From: an uncultured Alphaproteobacteria bacterium
GTDB taxonomy: Bacteria; Pseudomonadota; Alphaproteobacteria; UBA8366; JADFVY01
NCBI GenBank assembly: GCA_947259105.1
Contig: CAMYKU010000016.1
Span: forward strand, 1 to 64,000
Reading direction: 5' to 3'
Length of the DNA stretch: 64,000 nucleotides
Both the position numbers and the translations under genes were made by a program. How positions within the stretch are numbered: the stretch's first letter is position 1; every line of letters begins with the position of its first letter. Below, in pieces: positions 38,537 to 49,056 of this stretch. The notes beneath the pieces are model-generated. The model made no database searches and was not told the DNA's origin. It saw nothing but the letters and a program-made list of their open reading frames with translations.

Positions 38537-40237
38537 ATGACCCCCGCGTTCCACGTTTTGATGCCGTTCGCGCGCATGCGCCGGATTGGCGGACTGGTTG
38601 GCTTTTTCCTGCTGGTGGGCCTTGGCGGTCTGACATGGCTTATGGTCGACTTGGACCTTCCCAAGGAGATCAGTTTTACAGTGCTGGGCAGCCTCATCCT
38701 CGCCCTTCTCGGCAAGGAGGCACTGCCGATGTTGAAGCCGGGGCTGGTGTCAACGAATGGTCTTGCGATTTCCGCTACCGGACTGACTGTCACCAAAATG
38801 GGGCAGACTGTACAGTGGCGATGGGATGAAATCTCCGACCTTAAGATCCGCAGCCGCCTGCATCCTGCCAGCCTGTTTCTCGGCCGTTTCATCGGCTTCC
38901 GCGTTCCCAGCGACAAGCGGCGGTCGGCGCCCGGCGTCCGGACCGGCCTGTTGCTCGGTGGCGGTGTCGTGGCCGTCGGCGACGACTATCCGAGCCGCAT
39001 CGACGATCTGTTCCGGCAGATGGAGCATTACCGGGCCAACGCGGCCGGCGCCGAACGCCGGTCTGCCTCGGTTAGGCCGCCCGAAGCGTTGTGGAGTTTC
39101 CGCAAGGACCGGAGGAAACCCAAACGATGGCATCTGCTGGGCGCGGTTGCCGCGCCGGTGGTTGGTACGGGAGTTGCCATGTTGCTGATCGGCGAACTTC
39201 CGACATCGATCGAGGAATTTCTCGATTCTCCGGGTCTTTTTGCCGGAATGATTGGAACCGCGTCGGCGCTGCCAATGTTGCTCGTGATGCTGTTTCGGTT
39301 CGAAGCGAAGCAGGACAATTTGCTGATCATGAGCGCTGGCGGGCTGCATACGCGTCACAAGATCGAAAGGCGGCACTGGCTGTGGCGCGACATCGTCGAC
39401 ATGCAGGTCAAGCAATCGGCCAGCCGCGGCAAGGACGGCGGCGTTGAGCGAATCGTCAGTTTCCGGGCGACCCACGACGGCTCGGCACCGGGCAAGGACG
39501 CCAAGGATGGTGAGGCGCTGGTGCCGGTGTCCTGCTCGATCGAGGACACCTATGAAACGCCGGTCGAAGAGATCGCGCGGCAGGCCCGCGCCTGGCGGGA
39601 GTGGAGCGGCGAGATATTCGGGGATGCGCTCGTCGCCGCCACATCGAACCAGCGCGCCGGGGCGCCGACGCCGGATGCCGTGGCGATTTCGTTTCGCCGG
39701 CAGACCGGGACCATGAACGGCCGCTCGAGCCTGCTTGACCATGTGACGCCATTTATCATCCTAGCCCCCATGCTCACCTATTCTGTGGCTTCGATATGGA
39801 TGCTGAAGGCGGGCATCCATTTTGATCTGCTCCCTTGGTGGCTCGATATGGGCGGGATGACGGTCCTTATGATCGGCTCGATGATCGCCATGATCACCGT
39901 CATCCAGCCGGGGTTAAACCGACTCGAACTCACCGAAAAAGGGCTGCTGCATGTCCGGTATGGCTTGAAACGCCGCTGGGCATGGCACGAGACTGGTGCG
40001 GTAGGGGTGCGGCGCCTGCGCACCAAGTGGTCGGCGAAGCAGCGCGCGGTCATCACCCTCGAGGTGCCCGCGGATGGCTGGACCTACGGGCTGCTGCGCT
40101 GGGCGTTTAACATCGACAACCGGCGGCTGGCGGTGATTGAAGACATTTACGACAGTTCGCTGGATGAAATCGCCGAGGCGCTCAACGACCGCCGCCGGAA
40201 GCACGGCGGACGTGCGGCACGGCGTCCCGCCGAATAG
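38537..40237 (+). CDS. Membrane protein of three repeated TM-pair plus PH-like units
   Basis: Unrecognised 566-residue protein with an internal triplication. Each unit has two membrane segments (about 18-37/45-60, 200-219/234-253 and 404-424/438-457) and a soluble PH-like part. The soluble parts align by eye: NGLAISATGLTV, NLLIMSAGGLHT and NRLELTEKGLLH, then WRWDEISDL, WLWRDIVDM and WAWHETGAV. Each unit closes with a helix (RIDDLFRQMEHYR, PVEEIARQARAWR, SLDEIAEALNDRR). This suggests bacterial PH-like domains, but no function can be given. The ATG at 38537 has GAAGGA upstream; a GTG at 38462 is possible. It is inserted between zapE and mdh and ends in a terminator. Confidence 0.82.
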   Translation: MTPAFHVLMPFARMRRIGGLVGFFLLVGLGGLTWLMVDLDLPKEISFTVLGSLILALLGKEALPMLKPGLVSTNGLAISATGLTVTKMGQTVQWRWDEISDLKIRSRLHPASLFLGRFIGFRVPSDKRRSAPGVRTGLLLGGGVVAVGDDYPSRIDDLFRQMEHYRANAAGAERRSASVRPPEALWSFRKDRRKPKRWHLLGAVAAPVVGTGVAMLLIGELPTSIEEFLDSPGLFAGMIGTASALPMLLVMLFRFEAKQDNLLIMSAGGLHTRHKIERRHWLWRDIVDMQVKQSASRGKDGGVERIVSFRATHDGSAPGKDAKDGEALVPVSCSIEDTYETPVEEIARQARAWREWSGEIFGDALVAATSNQRAGAPTPDAVAISFRRQTGTMNGRSSLLDHVTPFIILAPMLTYSVASIWMLKAGIHFDLLPWWLDMGGMTVLMIGSMIAMITVIQPGLNRLELTEKGLLHVRYGLKRRWAWHETGAVGVRRLRTKWSAKQRAVITLEVPADGWTYGLLRWAFNIDNRRLAVIEDIYDSSLDEIAEALNDRRRKHGGRAARRPAE

Positions 40238-40241
40238 GGTT

Positions 40242-40266
40242 GCCCCCGTCCGGAACGAGGGCTTTT
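40242..40266 (+). terminator. Rho-independent terminator
   Basis: An 8-bp stem with one mismatch (GCCCCCGT with ACGAGGGC) closes a five-base loop and is followed directly by TTTT. It starts four bases after the stop of the preceding membrane protein gene and isolates it from mdh. This is the clearest intrinsic terminator of the window. Confidence 0.75.
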
Positions 40267-40310
40267 CCCAGCATTTCCCCTTGCTCCGCCTGATGAATCG
40301 CGGTACCTAA

Positions 40311-41372
<1,062 letters not shown>

Positions 41373-41457
41373 CCCGACAGCGATCACAAGTCCGGGAGTC
41401 CCGGTTGCGCGCGCGCGGGACTTCGGCAACCATACCCAACCAGGCGAGAGGGTCCGG

Positions 41458-42654
41458 ATGAACATTCACGAATACCAGGCCAAGGCCCTGCTGACGAAAT
41501 ACGGGGTCGCGGTGCCCCGCGGCGGCGTCGCCTACACGGTCAAGGAGGCCGAGGAGGCCGCGCAGGAGCTGGGCGGTCCGGTGTGGGTGGTCAAGAGCCA
41601 GATCCACGCCGGCGGCCGCGGCGCCGGGCGTTTCAAGGGCAACGAGAAAGGCAAGGGCGGCGTGCGCGTCGTCACGTCGGTCGCCGAGGTCCGCGAAAAC
41701 GCCAACGAGATGCTCAGCGCCGTGCTGGTCACCAAGCAGACCGGCCCGCAGGGCAAGGAAGTCAAGCGCCTGTTCATCGAGGAGGGCTGCGATATCGCGC
41801 GCGAGCTCTATCTCGGGATGCTGGTCGATCGCGCGACCAGCCGGATCACCATCATGGCCTCGACCGAGGGCGGCATGGACATCGAGGAGGTCGCGGCATC
41901 GAGCCCCGGGAAGATCGTCACCGTCACCATCGACCCGGCCACCGGCTTCATGCCCCATCACGGCCGCAACGTGGCCTTTGCGCTGGAGCTGGAAGGCGAG
42001 CAGGTGAGGTCCGCGGTCAAGTTGCTGGGCGGCCTCTACCGGGCGTTCACCGACCTCGATGCGAGCCTCGTCGAGATCAACCCGCTGGTCGTCACCGGCG
42101 CCGGCGAGGTGATCGCCCTCGACGCCAAGATGAACTTCGACGACAACGCCCTGTTCCGCCACACCGAAATCGCCGACCTGCGCGACGAGGACGAGGAGGA
42201 CCCGGCCGAGCTCGAGGCCGCAAGGCACGAGCTCAACTACATCAAGCTGGACGGCAATATCGGCTGCATGGTGAACGGCGCCGGCCTCGCCATGGCGACC
42301 ATGGACATCATCAAGCTGCATGGCGGCGAGCCGGCGAATTTCCTCGACGTCGGCGGCGGCGCGACGAAGGAGCGGGTCACCAAGGCGTTCAAGATCATCC
42401 TGTCGGATCCCCACGTCGAAGGCATCCTCGTGAACATCTTCGGCGGCATCATGCGCTGCGACGTGATCGCCGAGGGCGTCGTCGCGGCGGCGCGCGAGGT
42501 CAGCCTGCAGGTACCGCTGGTGGTGCGGCTCGAAGGCACGAACGTGGAGCTGGGCAAGAAGATCCTGTCCGAATCCGGGCTGCCGATCCTGTCGGCGGAC
42601 GATCTCGGCGACGCGGCCGAAACGGTCGTGCGCGCAGTGAAGGAGGCAAGCTGA
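41458..42654 (+). CDS. sucC: Succinyl-CoA synthetase subunit beta
   Basis: Nucleotide- and succinate-binding subunit of succinyl-CoA ligase (398 residues), which makes ATP or GTP from succinyl-CoA. The ATP-grasp domain opens with [20 protein letters not shown] and has [17 protein letters not shown]. The C-terminal domain has [13 protein letters not shown] and [18 protein letters not shown] ribosome site, GCGAGAGG, precedes the start. One base separates its stop from sucD. Confidence 0.98.
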   Translation: MNIHEYQAKALLTKYGVAVPRGGVAYTVKEAEEAAQELGGPVWVVKSQIHAGGRGAGRFKGNEKGKGGVRVVTSVAEVRENANEMLSAVLVTKQTGPQGKEVKRLFIEEGCDIARELYLGMLVDRATSRITIMASTEGGMDIEEVAASSPGKIVTVTIDPATGFMPHHGRNVAFALELEGEQVRSAVKLLGGLYRAFTDLDASLVEINPLVVTGAGEVIALDAKMNFDDNALFRHTEIADLRDEDEEDPAELEAARHELNYIKLDGNIGCMVNGAGLAMATMDIIKLHGGEPANFLDVGGGATKERVTKAFKIILSDPHVEGILVNIFGGIMRCDVIAEGVVAAAREVSLQVPLVVRLEGTNVELGKKILSESGLPILSADDLGDAAETVVRAVKEAS

Positions 42655-42655
42655 C

Positions 42656-43531
42656 ATGGCGGCTCTGGTCGACAGGAACACCAAGGTCATCTGCCAGGGC
42701 TTCACCGGCTCGCAGGGGACCTTTCATTCCGAACAGGCGATCGCCTACGGCACGCGGATGGTCGGCGGCGTCACGCCGGGCAAGGGCGGAACCAAGCACC
42801 TCGACCTGCCGGTCTTCGACACCGTATCGCAGGCGGTGCGCGAGACCGGGGCGAACGCATCGGTGATCTACGTGCCGCCGCCGTTCGCGGCGGACGCGAT
42901 CCTCGAGGCGGTCGACGCGGAAATTCCGCTGGTCGTCTGCATCACCGAGGGCATCCCGGTGCTCGACATGGTTCGGGTCAAGCGCGCCCTCGGCGGCTCC
43001 GCGACGCGCCTCATCGGGCCGAACTGCCCGGGCATCATAACGCCGGACCAGTGCAAGATCGGCATCATGCCGGGACATATTCACCGCGCCGGCCGCATCG
43101 GCATTGTCTCGCGCTCCGGCACGCTTACATATGAAGCGGTGGCGCAGACCACTGCCGCGGGGCTCGGGCAGTCCACCTGCATCGGCATCGGAGGCGATCC
43201 GGTGAACGGGACCAACTTCATCGACTGCCTTGCCCTGTTCCTGGAGGACGACGAAACGGACGGCATCATCATGATCGGAGAGATCGGCGGCACCGCCGAA
43301 GAGGAAGCCGCGGCGTTTCTGGCCGCGCAACCGGTGAAAAAACCGGTGTGCGGGTTCATCGCCGGTGTCACGGCGCCGCCCGGGCGGCGCATGGGCCATG
43401 CCGGCGCCATCATCTCCGGCGGCAAGGGCGACGCCGGCAGCAAGATCGCGGCAATGAAGGAAGCGGGTATCCATATCGCGGACAGTCCGGCTGCCCTCGG
43501 CAGCACGATGCTGGACGCGGTGCGCGGCTAA
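42656..43531 (+). CDS. sucD: Succinyl-CoA synthetase subunit alpha
   Basis: CoA-binding subunit of succinyl-CoA ligase, 291 residues. [19 protein letters not shown] binds Co[12 protein letters not shown] is a family signature, and the phosphorylated catalytic His lies in [14 protein letters not shown]. All motifs are intact. It forms the enzyme with SucC and is followed by sucA after 76 bp. Confidence 0.98.
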   Translation: MAALVDRNTKVICQGFTGSQGTFHSEQAIAYGTRMVGGVTPGKGGTKHLDLPVFDTVSQAVRETGANASVIYVPPPFAADAILEAVDAEIPLVVCITEGIPVLDMVRVKRALGGSATRLIGPNCPGIITPDQCKIGIMPGHIHRAGRIGIVSRSGTLTYEAVAQTTAAGLGQSTCIGIGGDPVNGTNFIDCLALFLEDDETDGIIMIGEIGGTAEEEAAAFLAAQPVKKPVCGFIAGVTAPPGRRMGHAGAIISGGKGDAGSKIAAMKEAGIHIADSPAALGSTMLDAVRG

Positions 43532-43607
43532 AGCGGAATCGCAGGGCCGCGAAACTTAAGAGGTCTCTTCGAGCGCCGGGCGGGCGCCGGGAGACGGGGG
43601 ACAGGCC

Positions 43608-46565
43608 ATGTCATCCTATACGGGTTTGAGTTCGTTTCTGACCGGGGCCAACGAGACCTATATCGCCGAGCTCTACGAGCGCTATCTGCGCGACCCGGGC
43701 TCGGTCGATCCGGCCTGGGCGGACCTGTTCGGGGACCTGAAGGACGGACCCGACGAAATTGCCGGCGAGTTGCGCGGCGCAAGCTGGTCGCCCCGCAGCA
43801 GCCGGGTCGTCGGCGTTAACGGCGAGCATCCCGCGCTGTCGGACGCGGCCGCCGGCATCCTGCAGGCGCCGCCACCGGCATACGCCGCTGCTCCGGTGGC
43901 GTCGGCCGAGCAGATCCGCAGGGCGACGCTGGATTCGATCCGCGCCCTGATGCTGATCCGCGCCTACCGCGTGCGCGGCCACCTGCACGCGACGCTCGAC
44001 CCGCTGGGCCTCGAGGAACGGCCGCCCCATGCGGAGCTCGACCCCGCGACATACGGCTTCAGCGATGCGGATCTCGATCGGCCGATCTTCATCAATTACG
44101 TATTGGGGCTCGAATCGTCGACCCTGCGTGAGATCGTCTCGATCCTCAACGCCACCTATTGCGGCAATATCGGCGTCGAGTTCATGCACATCCAGGAACC
44201 GGAAGAGAAGGCCTGGATCCAGGAGCGGATCGAGAACATCCGCAACCAGACCCAGTTCACCAAACGCGGCAAGGTGACGATCCTGGAGCGCCTGACCGAG
44301 GCCCAGGAATTCGAGACCTTCCTCGATAAGCGCTATACGGGGACCAAGCGCTTCGGGCTGGACGGCGGCGAATCGACGGTGCCTTCGCTGGAGCAGATCC
44401 TCAAGCGCGGCGCGCAACTCGGGATCCAGGAGATCGTGCTGGGCATGGCGCATCGCGGCCGGCTGAACGTGCTGGCCAATATCATGCGCAAGCCCTACCG
44501 GGCGATCTTCTCGGAGTTCCAGGGCGCGTCGAACGCGCCCGAGGATGTCGGCGGCTCCGGCGACGTGAAATACCATCTCGGTACGTCGGCCGACCGCGAG
44601 TTCGACGGGCGCCTCGTGCACCTGTCGCTCACCGCCAATCCGAGCCATCTGGAGGCGGTTGATACGGTCGTGCTGGGCAAGGTCCGGGCGAAACAGCGGC
44701 AGTACGGGGACACCGAACATCAGAAGGTGATGGGTGTGCTGATCCACGGCGACGCCGCCTTCGCCGGTCAGGGCATGGTCGCGGAAACCTTCGATCTGTC
44801 GCAGCTCAAGGGTTACAGGACCGGCGGCACGATCCATTTCGTCATCAACAACCAGATCGGGTTCACCACCAGCCCGTCCCATTCGCGCTCCTCGCCCTAT
44901 TGCTCGGACGTCGCCAAGATGGTGCAGGCGCCGATCTTCCACGTGAATGGCGACGACCCGGAGGCCTGCGTCCACGTCGCGCGCATCGCGACCGAGTTCC
45001 GCCAGCGTTTCCGGAAGGACGTGGTTATCGACCTGTTCTGCTATCGCCGCCACGGCCACAACGAGGCCGACGAGCCGTCCTTCACGCAGCCGCGCATGTA
45101 CGCCAGGATCAAGGACCATCCACGGGTGCGCGACGTCTACGAGCGGCGGCTGGAGGACGAGGGCGTCACCGGTCCCGGCGAGGCGGACAAGATCACCGCC
45201 GACCTGCGCAAGCACCTCGAGGAGGAGTACAAGGTCGCGGAGTCTTACAAACCGAACAAGGCGGACTGGTTCGAGGGACAGTGGGCCGGCCTGTCGGTCG
45301 CCAGCGGCGCCGCGCGGCGCGGGGAGACCGCGGTCGGTATTGACCTCCTGCGCGAAGTCGGCCACGCGATCAGCGAGGTGCCCAAGAACGTCGCCATTCA
45401 TTCGAAAATCGTCCGCCAGCTTCAGGCCAAGCGCAAGATGATCGAGGACGGCGAAGGGATCGACTGGGCGACCGGCGAGGCGCTGGCCCTCGGCACGCTG
45501 CTCTGCGAATCGACCCCGGTGCGCCTGTCGGGCCAGGATTCAGGGCGCGGCACCTTCAGCCAGCGCCATGCGGTGCTGGTCGACCAGGACAACGAGGACC
45601 GCTACGTTCCGCTGAACAACATCCGCTTCGGCCAGGCGCCGTTCGAGGTGATCGACAGCCCGCTGTCCGAGGTCGGCGTGCTCGGCTTCGAATACGGCTA
45701 CACCCTGTCGGAGCCGCATGCTCTTGTGCTTTGGGAGGCCCAGTTCGGCGATTTCGCCAACGGCGCGCAGGTCATCATCGACCAGTTCATCAGCCCGGGC
45801 GAGCACAAATGGCTGCGCATGAGCGGCCTGGTGCTGCTGTTGCCGCACGGCTATGAGGGCCAGGGCCCGGAGCATTCGTCGGCGCGCCTCGAACGCTACC
45901 TGCAGCTTTCCGCGGAGGACAACTGGCAGGTCGTGAACTGCACCACACCGGCGCAGTATTTCCACGTGTTGCGCCGTCAGATGCACCGCAGTTTCCGCAA
46001 GCCGCTGGTGATCATGACGCCCAAATCGCTGCTCCGGCACAAGCGCTGCGTCTCGCGGCTCGAGGACTTCACCACGGGCACGAGTTTCCACCGCGTGATG
46101 TACGACAACGAGGCTCTGTGCGAGGACGCGGAGGTCAAGCGCGTGGTGCTGTGCTCGGGCAAGGTCTATTACGACCTGTTCGAGGAGCGCGCCGAGCGCG
46201 GCATCAGGGACGTGTTCTTCCTGCGCATGGAACAGCTCTATCCCTTCCCGAGGAAGGCGCTGACGCAGCAGCTGGAGCGCTTTCCGAAGGCCGAAGTGGT
46301 CTGGTGCCAGGAAGAGCCGAAGAATATGGGCGCCTGGTCGTACATCGAATCGCGCATCGAAGACGTCCTTCTGGATATCGGGGCCGATTGCCGGCGGCCG
46401 ATCTATGTCGGCCGCAAGGAAGCCGCGGCCCCGGCGACGGGCCTGTTGCGCCGCCATATGAAAGAGCAGAAGGCGCTCGTGCACAGCGCGCTCACGGTCG
46501 ATGCGACGCCGGCCCGCAAGGCGGCGGGGAAACCGGCGCGCAAGACCAGGGGGAAGGCCGCATAG
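43608..46565 (+). CDS. sucA: 2-Oxoglutarate dehydrogenase E1 component
   Basis: Thiamine-diphosphate enzyme (985 residues) that decarboxylates 2-oxoglutarate and passes the succinyl group to the lipoyl arm of SucB. The N-terminal E1o motif near residues 13-40 has ETYIAELYERYLRDPGSVDP. The substrate site GMAHRGRLNVLANI and the TDP/metal motif IHGDAAFAGQG are clear. The late conserved segments are RGTFSQRHAVLVDQ and PHGYEGQGPEHSSARLERYL. The C-terminus is Lys/Ala-rich. It lies 50 bp upstream of sucB; E3 is probably LpdA from 1.8 kb. Confidence 0.98.
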   Translation: MSSYTGLSSFLTGANETYIAELYERYLRDPGSVDPAWADLFGDLKDGPDEIAGELRGASWSPRSSRVVGVNGEHPALSDAAAGILQAPPPAYAAAPVASAEQIRRATLDSIRALMLIRAYRVRGHLHATLDPLGLEERPPHAELDPATYGFSDADLDRPIFINYVLGLESSTLREIVSILNATYCGNIGVEFMHIQEPEEKAWIQERIENIRNQTQFTKRGKVTILERLTEAQEFETFLDKRYTGTKRFGLDGGESTVPSLEQILKRGAQLGIQEIVLGMAHRGRLNVLANIMRKPYRAIFSEFQGASNAPEDVGGSGDVKYHLGTSADREFDGRLVHLSLTANPSHLEAVDTVVLGKVRAKQRQYGDTEHQKVMGVLIHGDAAFAGQGMVAETFDLSQLKGYRTGGTIHFVINNQIGFTTSPSHSRSSPYCSDVAKMVQAPIFHVNGDDPEACVHVARIATEFRQRFRKDVVIDLFCYRRHGHNEADEPSFTQPRMYARIKDHPRVRDVYERRLEDEGVTGPGEADKITADLRKHLEEEYKVAESYKPNKADWFEGQWAGLSVASGAARRGETAVGIDLLREVGHAISEVPKNVAIHSKIVRQLQAKRKMIEDGEGIDWATGEALALGTLLCESTPVRLSGQDSGRGTFSQRHAVLVDQDNEDRYVPLNNIRFGQAPFEVIDSPLSEVGVLGFEYGYTLSEPHALVLWEAQFGDFANGAQVIIDQFISPGEHKWLRMSGLVLLLPHGYEGQGPEHSSARLERYLQLSAEDNWQVVNCTTPAQYFHVLRRQMHRSFRKPLVIMTPKSLLRHKRCVSRLEDFTTGTSFHRVMYDNEALCEDAEVKRVVLCSGKVYYDLFEERAERGIRDVFFLRMEQLYPFPRKALTQQLERFPKAEVVWCQEEPKNMGAWSYIESRIEDVLLDIGADCRRPIYVGRKEAAAPATGLLRRHMKEQKALVHSALTVDATPARKAAGKPARKTRGKAA

Positions 46566-46615
46566 GGCCGCGTTTCATCTCCGGTGAAGTCGGGAACAAG
46601 CAACAAGAGAGCATG

Positions 46616-47923
46616 ATGAGCAAACCGATCAAGGTGCCTTCCCTGGGCGAATCCGTAACCGAGGCGATCGTCGCGCGCTGGTTCAAGTCCGTCGGCGATG
46701 CGGTGGCGCTGGACGAACCGCTGGTCGAACTGGAAACCGACAAGGTGACGGTCGAGGTCCCCTCGCCCGTGGCCGGCGTGCTGGTCGAGGTCGTTGCGGC
46801 CGACGGCACCGAGGTCGCCGTCGGCGGGCTGCTCGGCAGTGTCGACGAAAGCGCCGAAGCCGCCGCGCCCGCAGGCAAGCCGGAACCGGCCTCCGCCGAC
46901 AAACCGGAACCGGCCCCCGCGGCGCCCGCCGGCAAACCGGAATCGGCCCCCGCCGGCAATGGCGCCGACGAGTCCGCCGTCGCCGTCGCCACCCTGTCCC
47001 CCGCCGTACGCAAGCTGGTCGAGGAAAACAGCCTCGATCCTGCAGCCATTCCGGCGACCGGCCCGAAAGGCAGGCTGACCAAGGGCGACGTGATCGCCTT
47101 CCTCGAGACCGGTACGGCGCCCGAGCCGGCCCTGGCGGTAAAACCCGCCGCACCGGCGGCGGCGAAGCCGGCCGCGCCGGCCATCGCGCCCGCCCGCGAG
47201 GTGCCCGAACGGCCCGAAGACAGCCGCGGTGAGGAGCGGGTGCGCATGTCGCGTCTGCGCCAGGTGATCGCGACGCGCCTGAAAGAGGCGCAGAACACGG
47301 CGGCGATGCTGACAACCTTCAACGAGGTCGACATGACAGCGCTGATGGCGCTGCGCGCCGCGTACCGCGATTCCTTCGAGAAGAAACACGGGGTAAAGCT
47401 AGGCTTCATGTCGTTCTTCACCAAGGCGGCGATCGGCGCGCTGAAGGAGATTCCCTCCGTCAATGCCGAGATTCACGGCGACGAGATCATCTACCGGAAT
47501 TACTACGATATCGGCGTTGCCGTGGGCACGCCGCAAGGGCTTGTCGTGCCGGTGCTGCGCGACGCCGACAAGATGAACTTCGCGGGCATCGAATCGGGAA
47601 TCGCCGATTTCGGCCGGCGTGCGCGCGACGGCAAGCTCGCGATTCAGGAAATGACCGGCGGCACCTTTACGATATCCAATGGCGGCGTCTACGGCTCGCT
47701 GTTGTCCACGCCGATCCTGAATCCGCCGCAATCGGGAATTCTCGGGCTGCACAAGATCGAAAAGCGGCCCGTGGTGGTGGATGACGAGATCGCGGCGCGC
47801 AGCATGATGTATGTGGCGCTGAGCTACGACCACCGGCTGGTCGACGGGCGCGAGGCCGTGACCTTCCTGGTCCGCGTGAAGGAGATGATCGAGGACCCGC
47901 AGCGGCTTCTGATCGACGTCTGA
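46616..47923 (+). CDS. sucB: Dihydrolipoyl succinyltransferase E2 component
   Basis: Core of the 2-oxoglutarate dehydrogenase complex, 435 residues. The lipoyl domain (1-80) carries the lipoylated Lys43 in ETDKVTVEV. A Pro/Ala/Lys-rich linker with imperfect GKPEPA-type repeats spans about 82-118. The subunit-binding domain is near 123-162 (LSPAVRKLVEE to GDVIAFLE), and the catalytic domain ends with the active site SYDHRLVDGREAV. The start MSKPIK at 46616 is chosen over the adjacent ATG at 46613 for better ribosome-site spacing. It ends the mdh-sucCDAB cluster. Confidence 0.96.
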   Translation: MSKPIKVPSLGESVTEAIVARWFKSVGDAVALDEPLVELETDKVTVEVPSPVAGVLVEVVAADGTEVAVGGLLGSVDESAEAAAPAGKPEPASADKPEPAPAAPAGKPESAPAGNGADESAVAVATLSPAVRKLVEENSLDPAAIPATGPKGRLTKGDVIAFLETGTAPEPALAVKPAAPAAAKPAAPAIAPAREVPERPEDSRGEERVRMSRLRQVIATRLKEAQNTAAMLTTFNEVDMTALMALRAAYRDSFEKKHGVKLGFMSFFTKAAIGALKEIPSVNAEIHGDEIIYRNYYDIGVAVGTPQGLVVPVLRDADKMNFAGIESGIADFGRRARDGKLAIQEMTGGTFTISNGGVYGSLLSTPILNPPQSGILGLHKIEKRPVVVDDEIAARSMMYVALSYDHRLVDGREAVTFLVRVKEMIEDPQRLLIDV

Positions 47924-47940
47924 TTTACACCACCAGGACG

Positions 47941-48837
47941 ATGGCCGTTCGGACCGGTATAGGGCGGAGCGCCGGGCTGCTCGCCCTCGGGCCGTTCTTC
48001 TACCTGCGGCGCGCACCCGCAGCCGCGATCGTACTGGTCCTGCTGGTGCTGCTTCTGACGGCGTTGACACAGCTGGGCGGATTGCTGCTGTGGCTGGCGC
48101 TGCCGGCCCTTGACCCGCTGGTGCGGGCCATGCCCGGGCCCCGCGCCCTGCGCCTGCTCGCGGCCGCCGGCCTGTTCGTTCCGGCCTACCTCGCAGTGAG
48201 CCTGGTAATAATCCCGCCGCTTGCGGCGCAGTTCGGGCGTGTGCCCCTGCCCTGCGGATATCGCGGCGAAAACGCCTACGGTGCGCTGACCGCTGCAACC
48301 TGTCTCGCGAACAGGCACTACGCAAGCCCGGCGGCGCGGGACGCGCTGTCCGCCACGGCGACCCGACTGGCGGCCGAAGTTCCCGGCCGGCGGATCAGCT
48401 ATCTCGATTCCGGATTTCCGTTCTTCGCATGGTTTCCCATGCTGCCTCATCTGTCGCATACCGACGGGCGCAAGGTCGATCTCGCGCTGTTCTTTCTCGA
48501 TCCCGCAACCGGCCGCCCGGCCCCCGGCCGCGCGCCATCGCCGATCGGATACTGGGCATACGTACCGCCGGATCCCGGCGCTGCGCTGCCCTGCAACGGG
48601 CGGAAGTCATGGCTGCGCTGGGATTTTCACTGGCTGCAGCCGCTGTTGCCGGCGTTGCGGCTGGACGAGGCGGCCCAGGCGGCGCTGCTGAAGGATCTGG
48701 CGGCGTCCCCGCAGGTGCGGCGGATTCTCATCGAGCCGCACCTCAAGGCGCGGCTCGGCGCCGATCACCCGAAAATCCGCTTCCAGGGCTGTGCCGCCGC
48801 ACGCCACGACGACCACGTCCACATCGAATTCCGATAG
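47941..48837 (+). CDS. Membrane-anchored LAS-type metallopeptidase, unnamed
   Basis: Unnamed protein of 298 residues. Two hydrophobic segments (about 28-55 and 70-93) anchor it to the membrane. The rest has the zinc-site pattern of LAS peptidases such as MepA: HTDGRKVD at 173-180 gives the His and Asp ligands seven residues apart, and HDDHVH at 289-294 gives the third His. Such enzymes cut peptidoglycan cross-links or D-Ala peptides; the target here is inferred. It lies 17 bp after sucB and may ride on its transcript. Four cysteines in the soluble part could form disulfides. Confidence 0.72.
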   Translation: MAVRTGIGRSAGLLALGPFFYLRRAPAAAIVLVLLVLLLTALTQLGGLLLWLALPALDPLVRAMPGPRALRLLAAAGLFVPAYLAVSLVIIPPLAAQFGRVPLPCGYRGENAYGALTAATCLANRHYASPAARDALSATATRLAAEVPGRRISYLDSGFPFFAWFPMLPHLSHTDGRKVDLALFFLDPATGRPAPGRAPSPIGYWAYVPPDPGAALPCNGRKSWLRWDFHWLQPLLPALRLDEAAQAALLKDLAASPQVRRILIEPHLKARLGADHPKIRFQGCAAARHDDHVHIEFR

Positions 48838-48888
48838 TCCGGGCGGCGCATCATTCCCCGACGATATTGCGGACCTGCCGTTCGCCTC

Positions 48889-49004
48889 GCGACCTCACCC
48901 TTCGCGACGGCGCTTCGCCGCCCCTCACAGCATGAGGCTCCAACGCTTGTGCCCTCATCATCCTGAGGAGGCTGCGAAGCAACCGTCTCGAAGGGCGAGG
49001 TCGC
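48889..49004. repeat. Palindromic repeat element
   Basis: Arms at 48889-48904 and 48989-49004 are reverse complements with one mismatch. Inside them GACGG..GCTTCGC pairs imperfectly with GCGAAGC..CCGTC, and CCTCA/TGAGG blocks pair further in. The whole folds as one long imperfect hairpin. The words CATCCTGAGGAGGC and CGTCTCGAAGG resemble, from memory, a dispersed intergenic repeat of alphaproteobacteria. It sits between convergent genes and has no coding content. Confidence 0.65.
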
Positions 49005-49056
49005 GCCGCCGGCGCAAGCGCGACTCCAGGGAGTGTTGAAATGCTCTGGAAGTCCG

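Noticed and set aside
41385-41417. Imperfect hairpin between mdh and sucC
   Set aside because: Stem halves are interrupted and compete with each other, there is no T-run, and the genes are likely co-transcribed.
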